A stretch of DNA of 38,469 nt from a marine bacterium B5-7 (lineage in GTDB: Bacteria; Pseudomonadota; Gammaproteobacteria; BQJM01). The translations under genes and the position numbers were made by a program. The stretch is from positions 1-38,469 of the forward strand of contig BQJM01000015.1 in assembly GCA_021604705.1 (NCBI GenBank), given 5' to 3'. A model generated the notes under the pieces. It worked only from the letters and a program-made list of their open reading frames with translations. It was not told the origin of the DNA and searched no databases. Positions 1 through 8,305 of this stretch are shown piece by piece (positions within the stretch are counted from its first letter, which is position 1; every line of letters begins with the position of its first letter).

Positions 1-50
1 AATACACATCAATGGCCTATTGTCTGGCTTCGTTCATCTTTTCAAAAAGA

Positions 51-247
51 CAAGCTCAAGTGCCGGATGACAGACTTCCCTTGTCATGCCGGACTTGATC
101 CGGTATCTCCTGCAGGCACTATGGTGTTAGAGGGAGATCCCACGTCAAGCGCGGGGTGAGATGCTTCCCTGTCATCCCAGAATTTTCCAAAGGAAAATGT
201 CTGGGATCTAGATTTCAGACAATCGCTGCGCGATTTCTGGAATGACA
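51..247. repeat. Palindromic repeats R1 and R2 at window start
   Basis: The stretch from the window start to the first gene holds repeats only. A partial R1 lies at 51-73, a full R1 pair at 83-159 (inverted halves with GTCATGCCGGACTTGATCC and GGAGATCCCACGTCAAG), and an R2 double hairpin at 171-247 starting GTCATCCCAGAATTTTCC and ending TTTCTGGAATGAC. The same sequences recur many times in the window. I see no gene here. Confidence 0.85.
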
Positions 248-265
248 GGGATTCTCGTTACTAAG

Positions 266-1030
266 CTAATGTAAAGTATTAGTCTTAGTATTATTAGCAG
301 TAGCAGTAGCAGTAGCAGTAGCAGTAGCAGTAGCAGTATCAGTACCTTCAGCGCCAGTGGCTGATGAATCATGGCAAACAGGAAGCGTATCATCTTCTTC
401 AGGCACCCCTGTGTTATTCCCTGCTTGTTCTTGCTCCAAAGATTGCATTTGCTGTCCATAATACGGTTGTGGCTGACTGCCAGAAGCATCTTGCTGGCCT
501 TGCTCCACATCGGGCATGAAACACATCTTGAAGGCTGAGCCACCCAACATATCCATGGTAAACATCACGGCTGCCGCGACAAGTAAAAACGGTGACGATA
601 CCAATAAAGCGACAACGGCTGGTAGCATACCCGTATAGGCATCAAAGGAATCCTTCTCTGGTCGCTTCTCCCAGCTACTCATTAAACCCCCAATGGCTGC
701 AGACATGCCGACAGTTAAACCCAAAGCACCCGCTGTCATCGCGAAACCAAAGGACGCCGCAGTAGACATCGGCATGATAATCGCGCTCGCCACAGCAATA
801 AACAAAAACATGAAAGAAAGTGTGTTCAGTAGCGCAGCCGTGTTGGGTTTATCCCCCCCGTGCTCCGGAAAAAAGTAATCCTGAAACCGTTGCTTGTTGG
901 TACTGTATGCAAAAGAAGAGTGATAAACATTTTTCAATGCAGTCATCGCTGGGCCTTCCCAGAAATAACGTTTCAGCCCTCGGCCAATTTTTTTTCCTAG
1001 GTTTGTAGAACGGCTTTTGATTGCAGACAC
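266..1030 (-). CDS. Three-helix membrane protein of unknown function, family member A
   Basis: I do not recognise this protein. The GTG at 1030 is preferred because AGGAG lies 8 bases before it; an in-frame GTG at 1039 abuts the AGGAG and is too close. The 254-residue product has a basic amphipathic N-terminus with YFWEGPAMTALKNVY at residues 22-36, hydrophobic segments near 67-87, 92-116 and 134-158, and a hydrophilic tail rich in Q, E, S and T. The tail ends in seven Thr-Ala dipeptides followed by NNTKTNTLH. The N-terminal motif, the third helix (PFLLVAA-VMFT-DMLGG) and the tail end (TGAEGTDTA, NTLH) are shared with the next gene, so the two are tandem duplicates. A PmrA-like box lies upstream at 1086-1105. 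I infer a candidate secreted or host-membrane protein; the function is unknown. Confidence 0.75.
   Translation of the reverse strand: MSAIKSRSTNLGKKIGRGLKRYFWEGPAMTALKNVYHSSFAYSTNKQRFQDYFFPEHGGDKPNTAALLNTLSFMFLFIAVASAIIMPMSTAASFGFAMTAGALGLTVGMSAAIGGLMSSWEKRPEKDSFDAYTGMLPAVVALLVSSPFLLVAAAVMFTMDMLGGSAFKMCFMPDVEQGQQDASGSQPQPYYGQQMQSLEQEQAGNNTGVPEEDDTLPVCHDSSATGAEGTDTATATATATATATANNTKTNTLH
296..337. repeat. Hexanucleotide tandem repeat (AGCAGT)7 inside a gene
   Basis: Seven perfect copies of AGCAGT lie inside the 3' part of the preceding gene and encode (Thr-Ala)7 in its tail. The unit is six bases, so gain or loss of copies changes tail length without a frameshift. The paralogue at 1369-2115 has a different low-complexity Asn-Thr tract in the same place. 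Confidence 0.95.
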
Positions 1031-1085
1031 AAAAAGCACTCCTTATGTTATTTATGCGCCTAGTGTATCAAAACAAAGGCGGTAA

Positions 1086-1105
1086 AACATTAAGGAAAGC
1101 TTAAG
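1086..1105 (-). promoter_or_regulatory. PmrA-like box upstream of member A
   Basis: The minus strand reads CTTAAG-CTTTC-CTTAAT-GTT, a direct repeat of CTTAA with an 11-base period. This is the form known for PmrA/BasR response-regulator sites (TTAA-N7-TTAA). A possible -10, TACACT inside GATACACT, follows 21 bases after the second half-site, the same spacing as at the paralogue. PmrA binding is inferred from the pattern only. Confidence 0.6.
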
Positions 1106-1167
1106 AAAGCTCATTATGCTGGAGTAAGAGCATATCGACGGGCTATTGCGTGGCTTCATTCATGTTT

Positions 1168-1350
1168 GTCATCCCAGAATTTTCCGAAGGAAAATGTCTG
1201 GGAGCTAGATTCCAGACAATCGCTGCGCGATTTCTGGAATGACAAGCTCAAGCGCGGGATGAGAGGATTTCCTGTCATCCCAGAATTTTCCGAAGGAAAA
1301 TGTCTGGGAGCTAGATTCCATACAATCGCTGCGCGATTTCTGGAATGACA
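1168..1350. repeat. Two R2 double-hairpin repeats in tandem
   Basis: The gap between the two paralogous genes (1031-1368) holds a PmrA-like box and two nearly identical R2 copies at 1168-1244 and 1274-1350. Each copy has two hairpins: CCCAGA-TTTTCC pairing with GGAAAAT-GTCTGGG, and CCAGA-AATCGC pairing with GCGATT-TCTGG. A 30-base spacer containing a partial R1 separates them. No gene is seen; the apparent reading frame across them is repeat translation. Confidence 0.9.
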
Positions 1351-1368
1351 GAAATTCTCGTTACTGAG

Positions 1369-2115
1369 CTAATGTAAAGTATTAGTATTAGTATTGGGAT
1401 TAGTATTGTTACTAACATTATTAGCAGTATCAGTACCTTCAGCGCCAGTGGCTGTGACTGGTGAAGGATGCGACTGAGCAGGGAGTTCATCATTAGCATC
1501 ATTAGTAGAGCCTAATAAAGGCTGCATCTGATTAGGATCATTTGCCATCTTACTACTCGCACCAGCATCATGCCTACTCCAATCTTCCTCAGAGAAGCGA
1601 CTCATTTTAATAAGCGACCCACCCAGCATATCCACCGTGAACATGACAACAGCCGCCACCAACAAAAAGGGCATGCTTGCTATCAGCGCAGCAGCAGCAG
1701 GCGCTTTACCCTGCTCTTCTACGGTGTGAGTGTCGGTTACCGTTCCATTCTTCAGCGTCGGCACCGTTCCCCAATTAGTCATGATTGGACCTGCCGCAAG
1801 CCCCATGCCTATAGCCCCCCCAAAGACAAGACCTGCAAGCATAGTAAGACCTAAGGAAGAGATCAGCCCACCGCCTGCAGCAGCCAACAGCCCAAAAACA
1901 CCCGCGCTCAAGCACAAGAGAATAAAAGTAATCGCTAAGGTATTTAAGATCCCGGCAGCCTTGGTTTTTTGATCAGCCCTTTCTGTTGGGAAGAAGTAGG
2001 CCTGAAAACGCTGTTTGTTGGTGTTATAAGAGAAAGAAGAGCGATAAACATTTTTCAATGCAGTCATCGCTGGGCCTTCCCAGAAATAACGTTTCACTTG
2101 TGTGATGACAGACAT
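1369..2115 (-). CDS. Three-helix membrane protein of unknown function, family member B
   Basis: This is a tandem paralogue of the gene at 266-1030. The ATG at 2115 is chosen because GAGGAG lies 8 bases upstream; a GTG at 2124 overlaps the Shine-Dalgarno. The 248-residue product has YFWEGPAMTALKNVY at 10-24 (identical to member A), hydrophobic segments near 57-82, 87-110 and 138-160, and a hydrophilic tail with S/N/T-rich sequence ending NTNTNTLH. The middle helices are diverged and glycine-rich, whereas the N-terminal 15-mer, third helix and tail end are conserved, which suggests selection on those parts. A strong PmrA-like box lies at 2171-2190. No signal peptide or enzyme motif is seen. The function is unknown; a secreted membrane-inserting protein is possible but unproven. 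Confidence 0.75.
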   Translation of the reverse strand: MSVITQVKRYFWEGPAMTALKNVYRSSFSYNTNKQRFQAYFFPTERADQKTKAAGILNTLAITFILLCLSAGVFGLLAAAGGGLISSLGLTMLAGLVFGGAIGMGLAAGPIMTNWGTVPTLKNGTVTDTHTVEEQGKAPAAAALIASMPFLLVAAVVMFTVDMLGGSLIKMSRFSEEDWSRHDAGASSKMANDPNQMQPLLGSTNDANDELPAQSHPSPVTATGAEGTDTANNVSNNTNPNTNTNTLH

Positions 2116-2170
2116 AAAAGACACTCCTCATGTTATTTGTGCAAGCAGTGTATCACAATCCAGAGGGGGG

Positions 2171-2190
2171 AACCTTAAGGAAACCTTAAC
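2171..2190 (-). promoter_or_regulatory. PmrA-like box upstream of member B
   Basis: The minus strand reads GTTAAGGTT-TC-CTTAAGGTT, a near-perfect direct repeat of TTAAGGTT with an 11-base period, and the best match in the window to the known PmrA/BasR site. TACACT follows 21 bases after the second CTTAAG, as at member A. Confidence 0.65.
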
Positions 2191-2246
2191 AACTATCATG
2201 ATGCTGGAGTAAAAGCATATCGATGGGCTATTGCGAGGCTTCCCTT

Positions 2247-2516
2247 GTCATGCCGGACTTGATCCGGTATCTCCTGCAGGTACTATGGTGTTAGAGGGAG
2301 ATCCCGCGTCAAGCGCGGGATGACGGCGTTGGTACTATGGTGTTAGAGGGAGATCCCGCGTCAAGCGCGGGATGACGGCGTTGGCACTATGGTGTTAGAT
2401 GGAGATCCCGGGTCGGAGCCCGGGATGACGGCAAAAGGGAGCCCGGGATGACGGCAGAAGGGAGCCCGGGATGACGGCAAAAGGGAGCCCGGGGTGACAA
2501 GTGCCCAAAGTGACAG
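2247..2516. repeat. R1 repeat array
   Basis: This fills the gap between member B and mraY (2116-2522). It opens with an inverted R1 half, then has about three units of roughly 52 bases (TACTATGGTGTTAGA, then GGAGATCCCGCGTCAAG, then GCGGGATGACGGCGTTGG). A shorter unit of about 23 bases built on GGGAGCCCGGGATGACGG follows, repeated four times with small changes. No gene is present. Tandem amplification of both units is visible directly. Confidence 0.9.
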
Positions 2517-2522
2517 GCTACA

Positions 2523-3605
2523 TCACCGTAGTTTCAGCGTAGCAAGCCCCAGCAACACCAAGACCAGACTAATCACCCAGAAGCGCACAATCACGCGAGG
2601 TTCAGGCCAGCCTTTTAACTCAAAATGATGATGTATGGGAGCCATGCGGAAAATACGCTTGCCAGTCAGCTTAAAAGAAGCTACCTGTAAAATAACAGAA
2701 ACCGCTTCCATCACAAAAATACCGCCCATAATCGCTAACACTAATTCTTGACGCACGCACACGGCAATCATGCCCAGCGCAGCACCCAAGGATAAAGAAC
2801 CCACATCGCCCATAAACACTTGCGCGGGATAGGTGTTAAACCATAAAAAACCAAGCCCTGCCCCCACCATCGCAGCAGCAAACACGCCGAGCTCGCCCAC
2901 ACCAGGAATATACGGAATCGATAAATACGTCGCAAAATTTGCATTACCTGTTAAGTAAGCAAAAATACCCAGTGCTCCGGCCACCATCACCGTCGGCATG
3001 ATCGCTAAGCCGTCCAAGCCATCCGTTAAATTCACCGCATTACTGCTACCCACGACCACAAAATAGGTGAACACCACATAAAAAACACCCATAGGCAACA
3101 CAATGTCTTTGAAAAATGGCACAATTAATTGTGTCTCCGCTGGTAATTGTGCTGTCTTGTACATATAGACTGCCGCAATGATCGCAATCACCGATTGCCA
3201 ACAGTATTTCCAGCGCGAGGCTAAACCGCGAGAATTTTTTAAAATCAGCTTACGATAATCATCAATAAAACCCACTATCGCAAAACCCCAAGTAACCAAT
3301 AGCACTACCCACAAATAATGGTTGCTTAAATCTCCCCATAACAACACGCTCGCACTAATCGCTGTGATTAATAGCGCGCCACCCATTGTCGGCGTGCCTG
3401 CTTTCTTGTAATGCGTTTCTGGCCCCAGCTCACGAATCGTTTGACCAATTTGATAAAAACTGAGTTTGTCGATCATCCAAGGACCCACGCACAAAGAAAT
3501 CAGCAACGCCGTTAACGTCGCTAAAATCGCGCGCATCGTTAAATAATGAAAAGCGTTAAAGCCGTGAATGTACTGTGTCAAATATTTTGTTAGCCAGTAG
3601 AGCAT
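2523..3605 (-). CDS. mraY: Phospho-N-acetylmuramoyl-pentapeptide transferase
   Basis: MraY moves phospho-MurNAc-pentapeptide from UDP to undecaprenyl phosphate in the inner membrane and makes lipid I. The ATG at 3605 gives 360 residues, the usual length. The longer in-frame opening to 3830 is not real: it runs through an R1 repeat and back across the end of murE. Visible family features are about ten hydrophobic segments, GTPTMGG early in the protein, the Asp-rich [10 protein letters not shown] near residues 188-200, FMGDVGSL, and [11 protein letters not shown] near 322-333. It is the last gene of the dcw run. murF, normally between murE and mraY, is absent, and 127 bases of mostly repeat DNA lie there instead. 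murD, ftsW and murG do not follow. Confidence 0.97.
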   Translation of the reverse strand: MLYWLTKYLTQYIHGFNAFHYLTMRAILATLTALLISLCVGPWMIDKLSFYQIGQTIRELGPETHYKKAGTPTMGGALLITAISASVLLWGDLSNHYLWVVLLVTWGFAIVGFIDDYRKLILKNSRGLASRWKYCWQSVIAIIAAVYMYKTAQLPAETQLIVPFFKDIVLPMGVFYVVFTYFVVVGSSNAVNLTDGLDGLAIMPTVMVAGALGIFAYLTGNANFATYLSIPYIPGVGELGVFAAAMVGAGLGFLWFNTYPAQVFMGDVGSLSLGAALGMIAVCVRQELVLAIMGGIFVMEAVSVILQVASFKLTGKRIFRMAPIHHHFELKGWPEPRVIVRFWVISLVLVLLGLATLKLR

Positions 3606-3632
3606 TGTTTTCCTGTTACGTTTTGTTACTTT

Positions 3633-3710
3633 GTCATTCCGGCGAAAGCCGGAATCTCCTGATGTCGCCGCGGTACTAGTAGAAGATCCCGCATCAAGTG
3701 CGGGATGACA
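3633..3710. repeat. R1 inverted pair between murE and mraY
   Basis: An inverted pair of R1 halves (GTCATTCCGGCGAAAGCCGG and AGATCCCGCATCAAGTGCGG) occupies most of the 127-base gap between the stop of murE and the start of mraY. In most relatives murF fills this position. The repeat lies inside the transcription unit and would form hairpins in the message. Confidence 0.9.
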
Positions 3711-3732
3711 GGCTCTGGCAGGATGCCCGCCA

Positions 3733-5169
3733 TTAGCCAGCTGACAGTTCTGCTCGAGCAACCAACGTATCATCAAACGGTAAACGCTGATCGCCCACCA
3801 ATTGATAATCTTCATGCCCCTTACCCGCAATCAATATCACATCATCCACCGTTGCCATCTGCACAGCCGCAGCTATTGCACGCTGTCGATCAATCTCAAT
3901 CAGCACCGGTGCCTTATCCGCAAATCCTGCAGCTATTTCTTCAATAATCGCGACAGGATCTTCATGGCGAGGATTATCGCTGGTTAGCACGACCTTGTCA
4001 CTCAATTGTTCAGCAACCTGTGCCATTAATGGACGCTTCCCCTGATCCCGTTCACCGCCACACCCAAACACACAAATGATTCGCCCAAATTGATGCTGTT
4101 TTAAGGCTTGCAAGGCTTGCTGTAAAGCATCTGGGGTATGCGCATAATCAATCATCACCAAGGGTTTGCCCGGCAACTTCACCTGCTGTAATCGCCCAGG
4201 CGCGGGCATCAGTTTAGAAAGTACCGTACGAATTTTCGCATCATCACATCCCAAAGCTAACGCACATCCAACCACCGTTAAAACATTATGAATATTAAAG
4301 GCACCAAACAATGGGGTGCTTACCACACCATCACCTTCTGGCGTATGTAATTGAAAAGTGGATCCCGTCGCATGATGCTGACAATGCGTCGCCCGCACCA
4401 TGGCATTTTGTTCTATACCGGTTGTGATAACATTAGCATGCGTTACATGCACTATGTCTTTCGCAAACGGATCATCAATATTAATCACGGCATGTTTCGC
4501 ATTAAACGCTGAAAACAAGCGTTTTTTTGCATCGCCGTAGTGTTGCATGTCAGAATGGTAATCCAAATGATCGCGTGATAAGTTGGTGAATGCCACCACA
4601 GAGAATGGCAGCGCATCAATGCGATGTTGATCTAAAGCATGCGAAGACACCTCCATCACCGTATGCGTTGCACCCGCCTTTGAAAATTGTGCAAGCCAAC
4701 GTTGGCATGCAATTGGATCGCCAGTCGTTAAGCCAGTCTTATCCCAACGCCCCCATAATCCATTCCCAATTGTACCCATGGTCGCGGGCGCTAATCCTAA
4801 AAAATATAATAATTGTGCGAGCAAATAAGTACAGGAGGTTTTCCCATTCGTGCCCGTGATCCCAATCATCTGCATTTGTTTAGCCGGCTCACCGTAAAAC
4901 CGTCCAGCAATCTTTGATAATTGCGCACGCAAATCCTTCACGGCAATGGCTTGCTCAGGCAGCTCACCAGTCCAGCCCTCAGGCTCGTAACACACCGCAG
5001 CACCCTGCGCTGCTGCCGCAGCCATAAAGCGTCGCCCATCTGTTTGCGTACCCGGTACGGCAAAAAATACATCCCCCCGCTTTGCCGCGCGACTATCGAG
5101 GGATAATCCTGTAATAGCGATATTCGCCAAATCAGCTGGGGTATTTTCAAGTAATTGAGATAATTTCAT
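3733..5169 (-). CDS. murE: UDP-MurNAc-tripeptide synthetase (meso-diaminopimelate adding)
   Basis: MurE adds meso-diaminopimelate to UDP-MurNAc-L-Ala-D-Glu in the cytoplasm using ATP. The 478-residue product has the N-terminal uridine-binding domain, the Mur-ligase ATP loop GTNGKT at 106-111, and DNPR at 398-401, the motif known to select meso-DAP rather than lysine. KGHEDYQ follows near 450. Peptidoglycan is therefore probably of the DAP type. It lies 153 bases downstream of ftsI, a wider gap than usual in this cluster. That gap is AT-rich and contains a small hairpin (5245-5263, stem CGTTTAT). murF does not follow. Confidence 0.97.
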   Translation of the reverse strand: MKLSQLLENTPADLANIAITGLSLDSRAAKRGDVFFAVPGTQTDGRRFMAAAAAQGAAVCYEPEGWTGELPEQAIAVKDLRAQLSKIAGRFYGEPAKQMQMIGITGTNGKTSCTYLLAQLLYFLGLAPATMGTIGNGLWGRWDKTGLTTGDPIACQRWLAQFSKAGATHTVMEVSSHALDQHRIDALPFSVVAFTNLSRDHLDYHSDMQHYGDAKKRLFSAFNAKHAVINIDDPFAKDIVHVTHANVITTGIEQNAMVRATHCQHHATGSTFQLHTPEGDGVVSTPLFGAFNIHNVLTVVGCALALGCDDAKIRTVLSKLMPAPGRLQQVKLPGKPLVMIDYAHTPDALQQALQALKQHQFGRIICVFGCGGERDQGKRPLMAQVAEQLSDKVVLTSDNPRHEDPVAIIEEIAAGFADKAPVLIEIDRQRAIAAAVQMATVDDVILIAGKGHEDYQLVGDQRLPFDDTLVARAELSAG

Positions 5170-5322
5170 GAGGCCATTCTATAGGGTGCTGCTATAAATG
5201 AAAATGATGCGAGAGAAAGGTAGAAAAATTTCACGAAAAAGTGGCGTTTATATGAAATAAACGAGCATTTTGAGAATAATTTTTCATAATTTATCGCCAT
5301 CATGTTCATTTATAGAAGTGCC

Positions 5323-7020
5323 CTAATGTTTATCGGGCGCAACATCTAACGCTCTCAGCGCCCCACCGACAACTTTTGAAAAAACTGGGGCTGCCACCAA
5401 ACCACCATAATACTGCCAGCCAGCCGGCTCATTCATCACCACAGCGGCCACAATACGAGGATTACTTGCTGGCGCCATACCGACAAAGAAACCAATATGT
5501 TTATGTTTCTCATAACCATGTGGGCCCACCACACGCACCGTACCCGTCTTACCTGAGACACGATAACCTGTAATCTGTGCACGTGTCGCAGTACCACCTT
5601 TTTCAACCACGGTTTCCAGCATATGCCGTACTTCATTCGCAAATTTGGCCGGAATAATTTGTTTTCCTTCCGTCGGCTTATCTCGCTTAAGTAAACTTAC
5701 CGGGCGCTTCACGCCTTGATCTGCAATCACCGTATACGCTTCTGCAAGCTGTAAAGTCGTTGAAGATAAACCATAACCAAAAGACAAGGTCGCTAAAGCA
5801 AAATTACCCCAATGTGTGCGATCAGGTAAAACACCCGCGCTTTCACCTGGGAAATGTATCCCTGTTTGCTGACCAAAGCCCACCGAGTGCAACAAAGTCC
5901 GTAAACTATCCGGTGGTGTCGCAAAAGTTAATTTTGTCACACCCACGTTACTAGATTTTTGTAATACGCCCGTTAAATTAAGTTTTCCGTGCGGATGGAC
6001 ATCACGCACCGTTTTTCCATCGACATTCATCCAGCCTGGGTTGGTGTCAATGATAGAATCTTTTGTGTAGTGACTATGCATTAAAGCATTGGAGACGCTA
6101 AATGCTTTAATGGTCGAACCCGGTTCAAATACATCGGTCACCGCACGATTACGATAACGGCCATTGGTATCTGCTGGCCGATTATTTGGGTTAAAACTAG
6201 GGTAGTTCACCATCGCAAGAATTTCACCGCTCTTTGCATCAAGCACTACGAGCGATCCCGACTTTACTTGATATTCCTTAGCTGCTTCACTTAAAGCTTG
6301 ATACGCCAAATATTGAATACCACGATCGATGCTGAGCCTGACATCTTGACCCGGCTGAGGTTTACGTACCGTATTTAACACCGATACAATATGTCCCATA
6401 CGATCTTTTACCACACGTTTTGCCCCAGGGATCCCTCGCAAGCTTTGGTTAAAGGTTAATTCAACCCCTTCCTGCCCCTGATCATCAACGTTGGTAAAGC
6501 CAATCACATGCGATGTGACAGCACCTTCTGGATAAAAGCGCTTATATTCATGCTGAAAATTTACGCCTGGCACATTGAGTTGTTTCACTTGTGCCGCCAG
6601 TTCGGGGGAAACACGTCGCTTCACGTATAAAAAAGATTTATGTTGTTTTAAATATGCTGAAAGTCGTGATTTGAATTGCGTATAATTTATTTTTAAGACG
6701 CGACATAGTGCGGTGATTTGAGGATTAGTTACATCAAAACTACCGGGGTCAACCCAGACAGATTCGACAGGAGTACTAATCGCTAGCGGTTTTCCATGAC
6801 GGTCAACGACCATACCGCGATAAGCAGGAATAGGGATAGTTCTTAGGGTGCGCGCATTACCTTGACCCAATAAAAAGGCCTGGTTTAGCACATTTAAATC
6901 TAACATGCGCCAAACCAGACCACAGAGGCCCACTACGAGAAGGAAACTTATAACAACGAACCGCCACGGATAATTCGGCACTTTGAGCGTGGGCTTTTGG
7001 CCGAATTTTCTGTGTCGCAT
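5323..7020 (-). CDS. ftsI: Septal peptidoglycan transpeptidase (PBP3)
   Basis: FtsI cross-links septal peptidoglycan during division. The 565-residue product (ATG at 7020; a GTG at 7023 is also possible) has a single N-terminal membrane anchor at about 20-39 and a PBP dimerisation domain. The transpeptidase domain carries all three motifs: STIK at 302-305 (catalytic serine), SSN at 356-358 and KTG at 491-493. It begins a few bases after the ftsL stop, which indicates translational coupling. Length and motif spacing are normal for the family. Confidence 0.97.
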   Translation of the reverse strand: MRHRKFGQKPTLKVPNYPWRFVVISFLLVVGLCGLVWRMLDLNVLNQAFLLGQGNARTLRTIPIPAYRGMVVDRHGKPLAISTPVESVWVDPGSFDVTNPQITALCRVLKINYTQFKSRLSAYLKQHKSFLYVKRRVSPELAAQVKQLNVPGVNFQHEYKRFYPEGAVTSHVIGFTNVDDQGQEGVELTFNQSLRGIPGAKRVVKDRMGHIVSVLNTVRKPQPGQDVRLSIDRGIQYLAYQALSEAAKEYQVKSGSLVVLDAKSGEILAMVNYPSFNPNNRPADTNGRYRNRAVTDVFEPGSTIKAFSVSNALMHSHYTKDSIIDTNPGWMNVDGKTVRDVHPHGKLNLTGVLQKSSNVGVTKLTFATPPDSLRTLLHSVGFGQQTGIHFPGESAGVLPDRTHWGNFALATLSFGYGLSSTTLQLAEAYTVIADQGVKRPVSLLKRDKPTEGKQIIPAKFANEVRHMLETVVEKGGTATRAQITGYRVSGKTGTVRVVGPHGYEKHKHIGFFVGMAPASNPRIVAAVVMNEPAGWQYYGGLVAAPVFSKVVGGALRALDVAPDKH

Positions 7021-7024
7021 CACA

Positions 7025-7360
7025 TCATGACTTCACAATCACGACATCACGCGAACGCGGTAACGCCATCTTCAATTCATGACTTGCAATCATTTGCACC
7101 CGTGAAGGTGCTGCCCAAGTGGCTTGCTCTAACATCAAACGACTATGCTGCACTTTCATGTGCTGCTGCATCATTTGTTCGCTCTGCCACGCTGATACCA
7201 TCCGGCGTTGGTTATCTTTTAATACGATCACACCAAATGCACTCGCTAAAACCATCGTCATTAAAATAGTTAAAGCAATCGCACGCCGAGTTATCAAACC
7301 TTTCCCTAGGTTGACAGCTATAAGCGCATCCTGCGCTAAAACTCTTGCTACTGCGTTCAT
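7025..7360 (-). CDS. ftsL: Cell division protein FtsL
   Basis: FtsL is a small bitopic protein that joins FtsB and FtsQ and activates the FtsW/FtsI septal synthase. The 111-residue product has a short cytoplasmic N-terminus, one membrane span at about 28-48 (IALTILMTMVLASAFGVIVL) and a periplasmic coiled-coil-like region rich in Q, M and S. The sequence is poorly conserved in this family. The call rests on topology, length (E. coli has 121) and its place between rsmH and ftsI. Confidence 0.9.
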   Translation of the reverse strand: MNAVARVLAQDALIAVNLGKGLITRRAIALTILMTMVLASAFGVIVLKDNQRRMVSAWQSEQMMQQHMKVQHSRLMLEQATWAAPSRVQMIASHELKMALPRSRDVVIVKS

Positions 7361-7381
7361 GTCTCGTTTTCCTTTATGTCC

Positions 7382-8305
7382 TTATCTTATCCTTTCTACT
7401 GCGCGTAACGTCGCACTTCTCGCTCGCGGATTGCGCTGAACTTCCTCTTCAGTCGCTTTTACCGCTTTACACAATTTCTTCACCGCTAGGGTGTCGTCCT
7501 GTGTGGCTCCCTGCCAACGCGAAATGCTTCGTGCGTAGTCCCTTACAGTCCTTTTTACAACCCGATCTTCCAATGAATGGAAGCTCATCACCACCAATCG
7601 TCCGCCAATTGCCAAAGCCTCCATGGCTTGTGGCAATGCCATTTGCAATGCAGCCAACTCTTGGTTGATGAAAATCCTAATGCCTTGAAAGCTTCGCGTG
7701 GCCGGGTGTTGTCCCTTAGGCCAGCGTGGGTGGGCTTTCTTGACGATCTCTGCTAACTGCAAAGTCGTCGTAATGGGTTGTTCCCCCCTGGCTTCAACGA
7801 TAGCCCGGCCAATACGCCGGGAATACCGTTCTTCACCAAACTGAAACAACACATCGGCAATCTCGGTGTCAGTCGCAGACCGTATCCAGTCTGCAGCTGT
7901 CACCCCTTGCGTGGTATCCATTCTCATATCTAATGGACCATCACGCATAAAACTAAAACCACGAGTCGCATCATCAAGTTGTGGGGATGAAACCCCTACA
8001 TCTAACAAAATCCCATCAATGCGTCCCATCAAATCTGCTTGTTCTGCAAACGCTTTTAACGATTCAAAACCCGTTTGCACAACCTGCAGTCGTTCATCAG
8101 AAAAAGAGTTGGCGGCAACAACAGCGTCCGGATCCTTATCAAAAGCAACCAAACGTCCCGTTGTGCCCAATGCCGCCAATATCTCCTTGCTATGCCCGCC
8201 TCGCCCAAAAGTTCCATCCAGATAAATGCCGTTTGGCTTCACATTCAAGTAGTGCATGACTTCTTGCAACATCACCGGCGCATGAGTATATGCCTGGATA
8301 CTCAT
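7382..8305 (-). CDS. rsmH: 16S rRNA m4C1402 methyltransferase
   Basis: RsmH (MraW) methylates N4 of C1402 of 16S rRNA using S-adenosylmethionine. The 307-residue product starts with the typical HAPVMLQEV block and has the SAM-binding DGTFGRGGHS at 30-39, FDKDPDA, and the family end-signatures PATRSFQGIRIFINQEL and SFHSLEDR. Its ATG overlaps the mraZ stop by four bases (ATGA at 8302-8305), so the two are translationally coupled. ftsL follows after 21 bases. Confidence 0.97.
   Translation of the reverse strand: MSIQAYTHAPVMLQEVMHYLNVKPNGIYLDGTFGRGGHSKEILAALGTTGRLVAFDKDPDAVVAANSFSDERLQVVQTGFESLKAFAEQADLMGRIDGILLDVGVSSPQLDDATRGFSFMRDGPLDMRMDTTQGVTAADWIRSATDTEIADVLFQFGEERYSRRIGRAIVEARGEQPITTTLQLAEIVKKAHPRWPKGQHPATRSFQGIRIFINQELAALQMALPQAMEALAIGGRLVVMSFHSLEDRVVKRTVRDYARSISRWQGATQDDTLAVKKLCKAVKATEEEVQRNPRARSATLRAVERIR

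Noticed and set aside
1166-1348. Plus-strand reading frame with a duplicated NFPKENVWE / EFSEGKCLG sequence
   Set aside because: It only translates two R2 repeats.
2247-2516. Possible CRISPR array
   Set aside because: The units are palindromic and nearly contiguous, without unique spacers of constant length, and no cas genes are present.
3606-3830. N-terminal extension of MraY (75 residues)
   Set aside because: It translates an R1 repeat and overlaps murE; ATG 3605 gives the standard 360 residues.
5190-5300. An 18-codon frame (MKNYSQ...) in the ftsI-murE gap as a leader peptide
   Set aside because: No Shine-Dalgarno, no run of one amino acid, and no clear attenuator stem pair.
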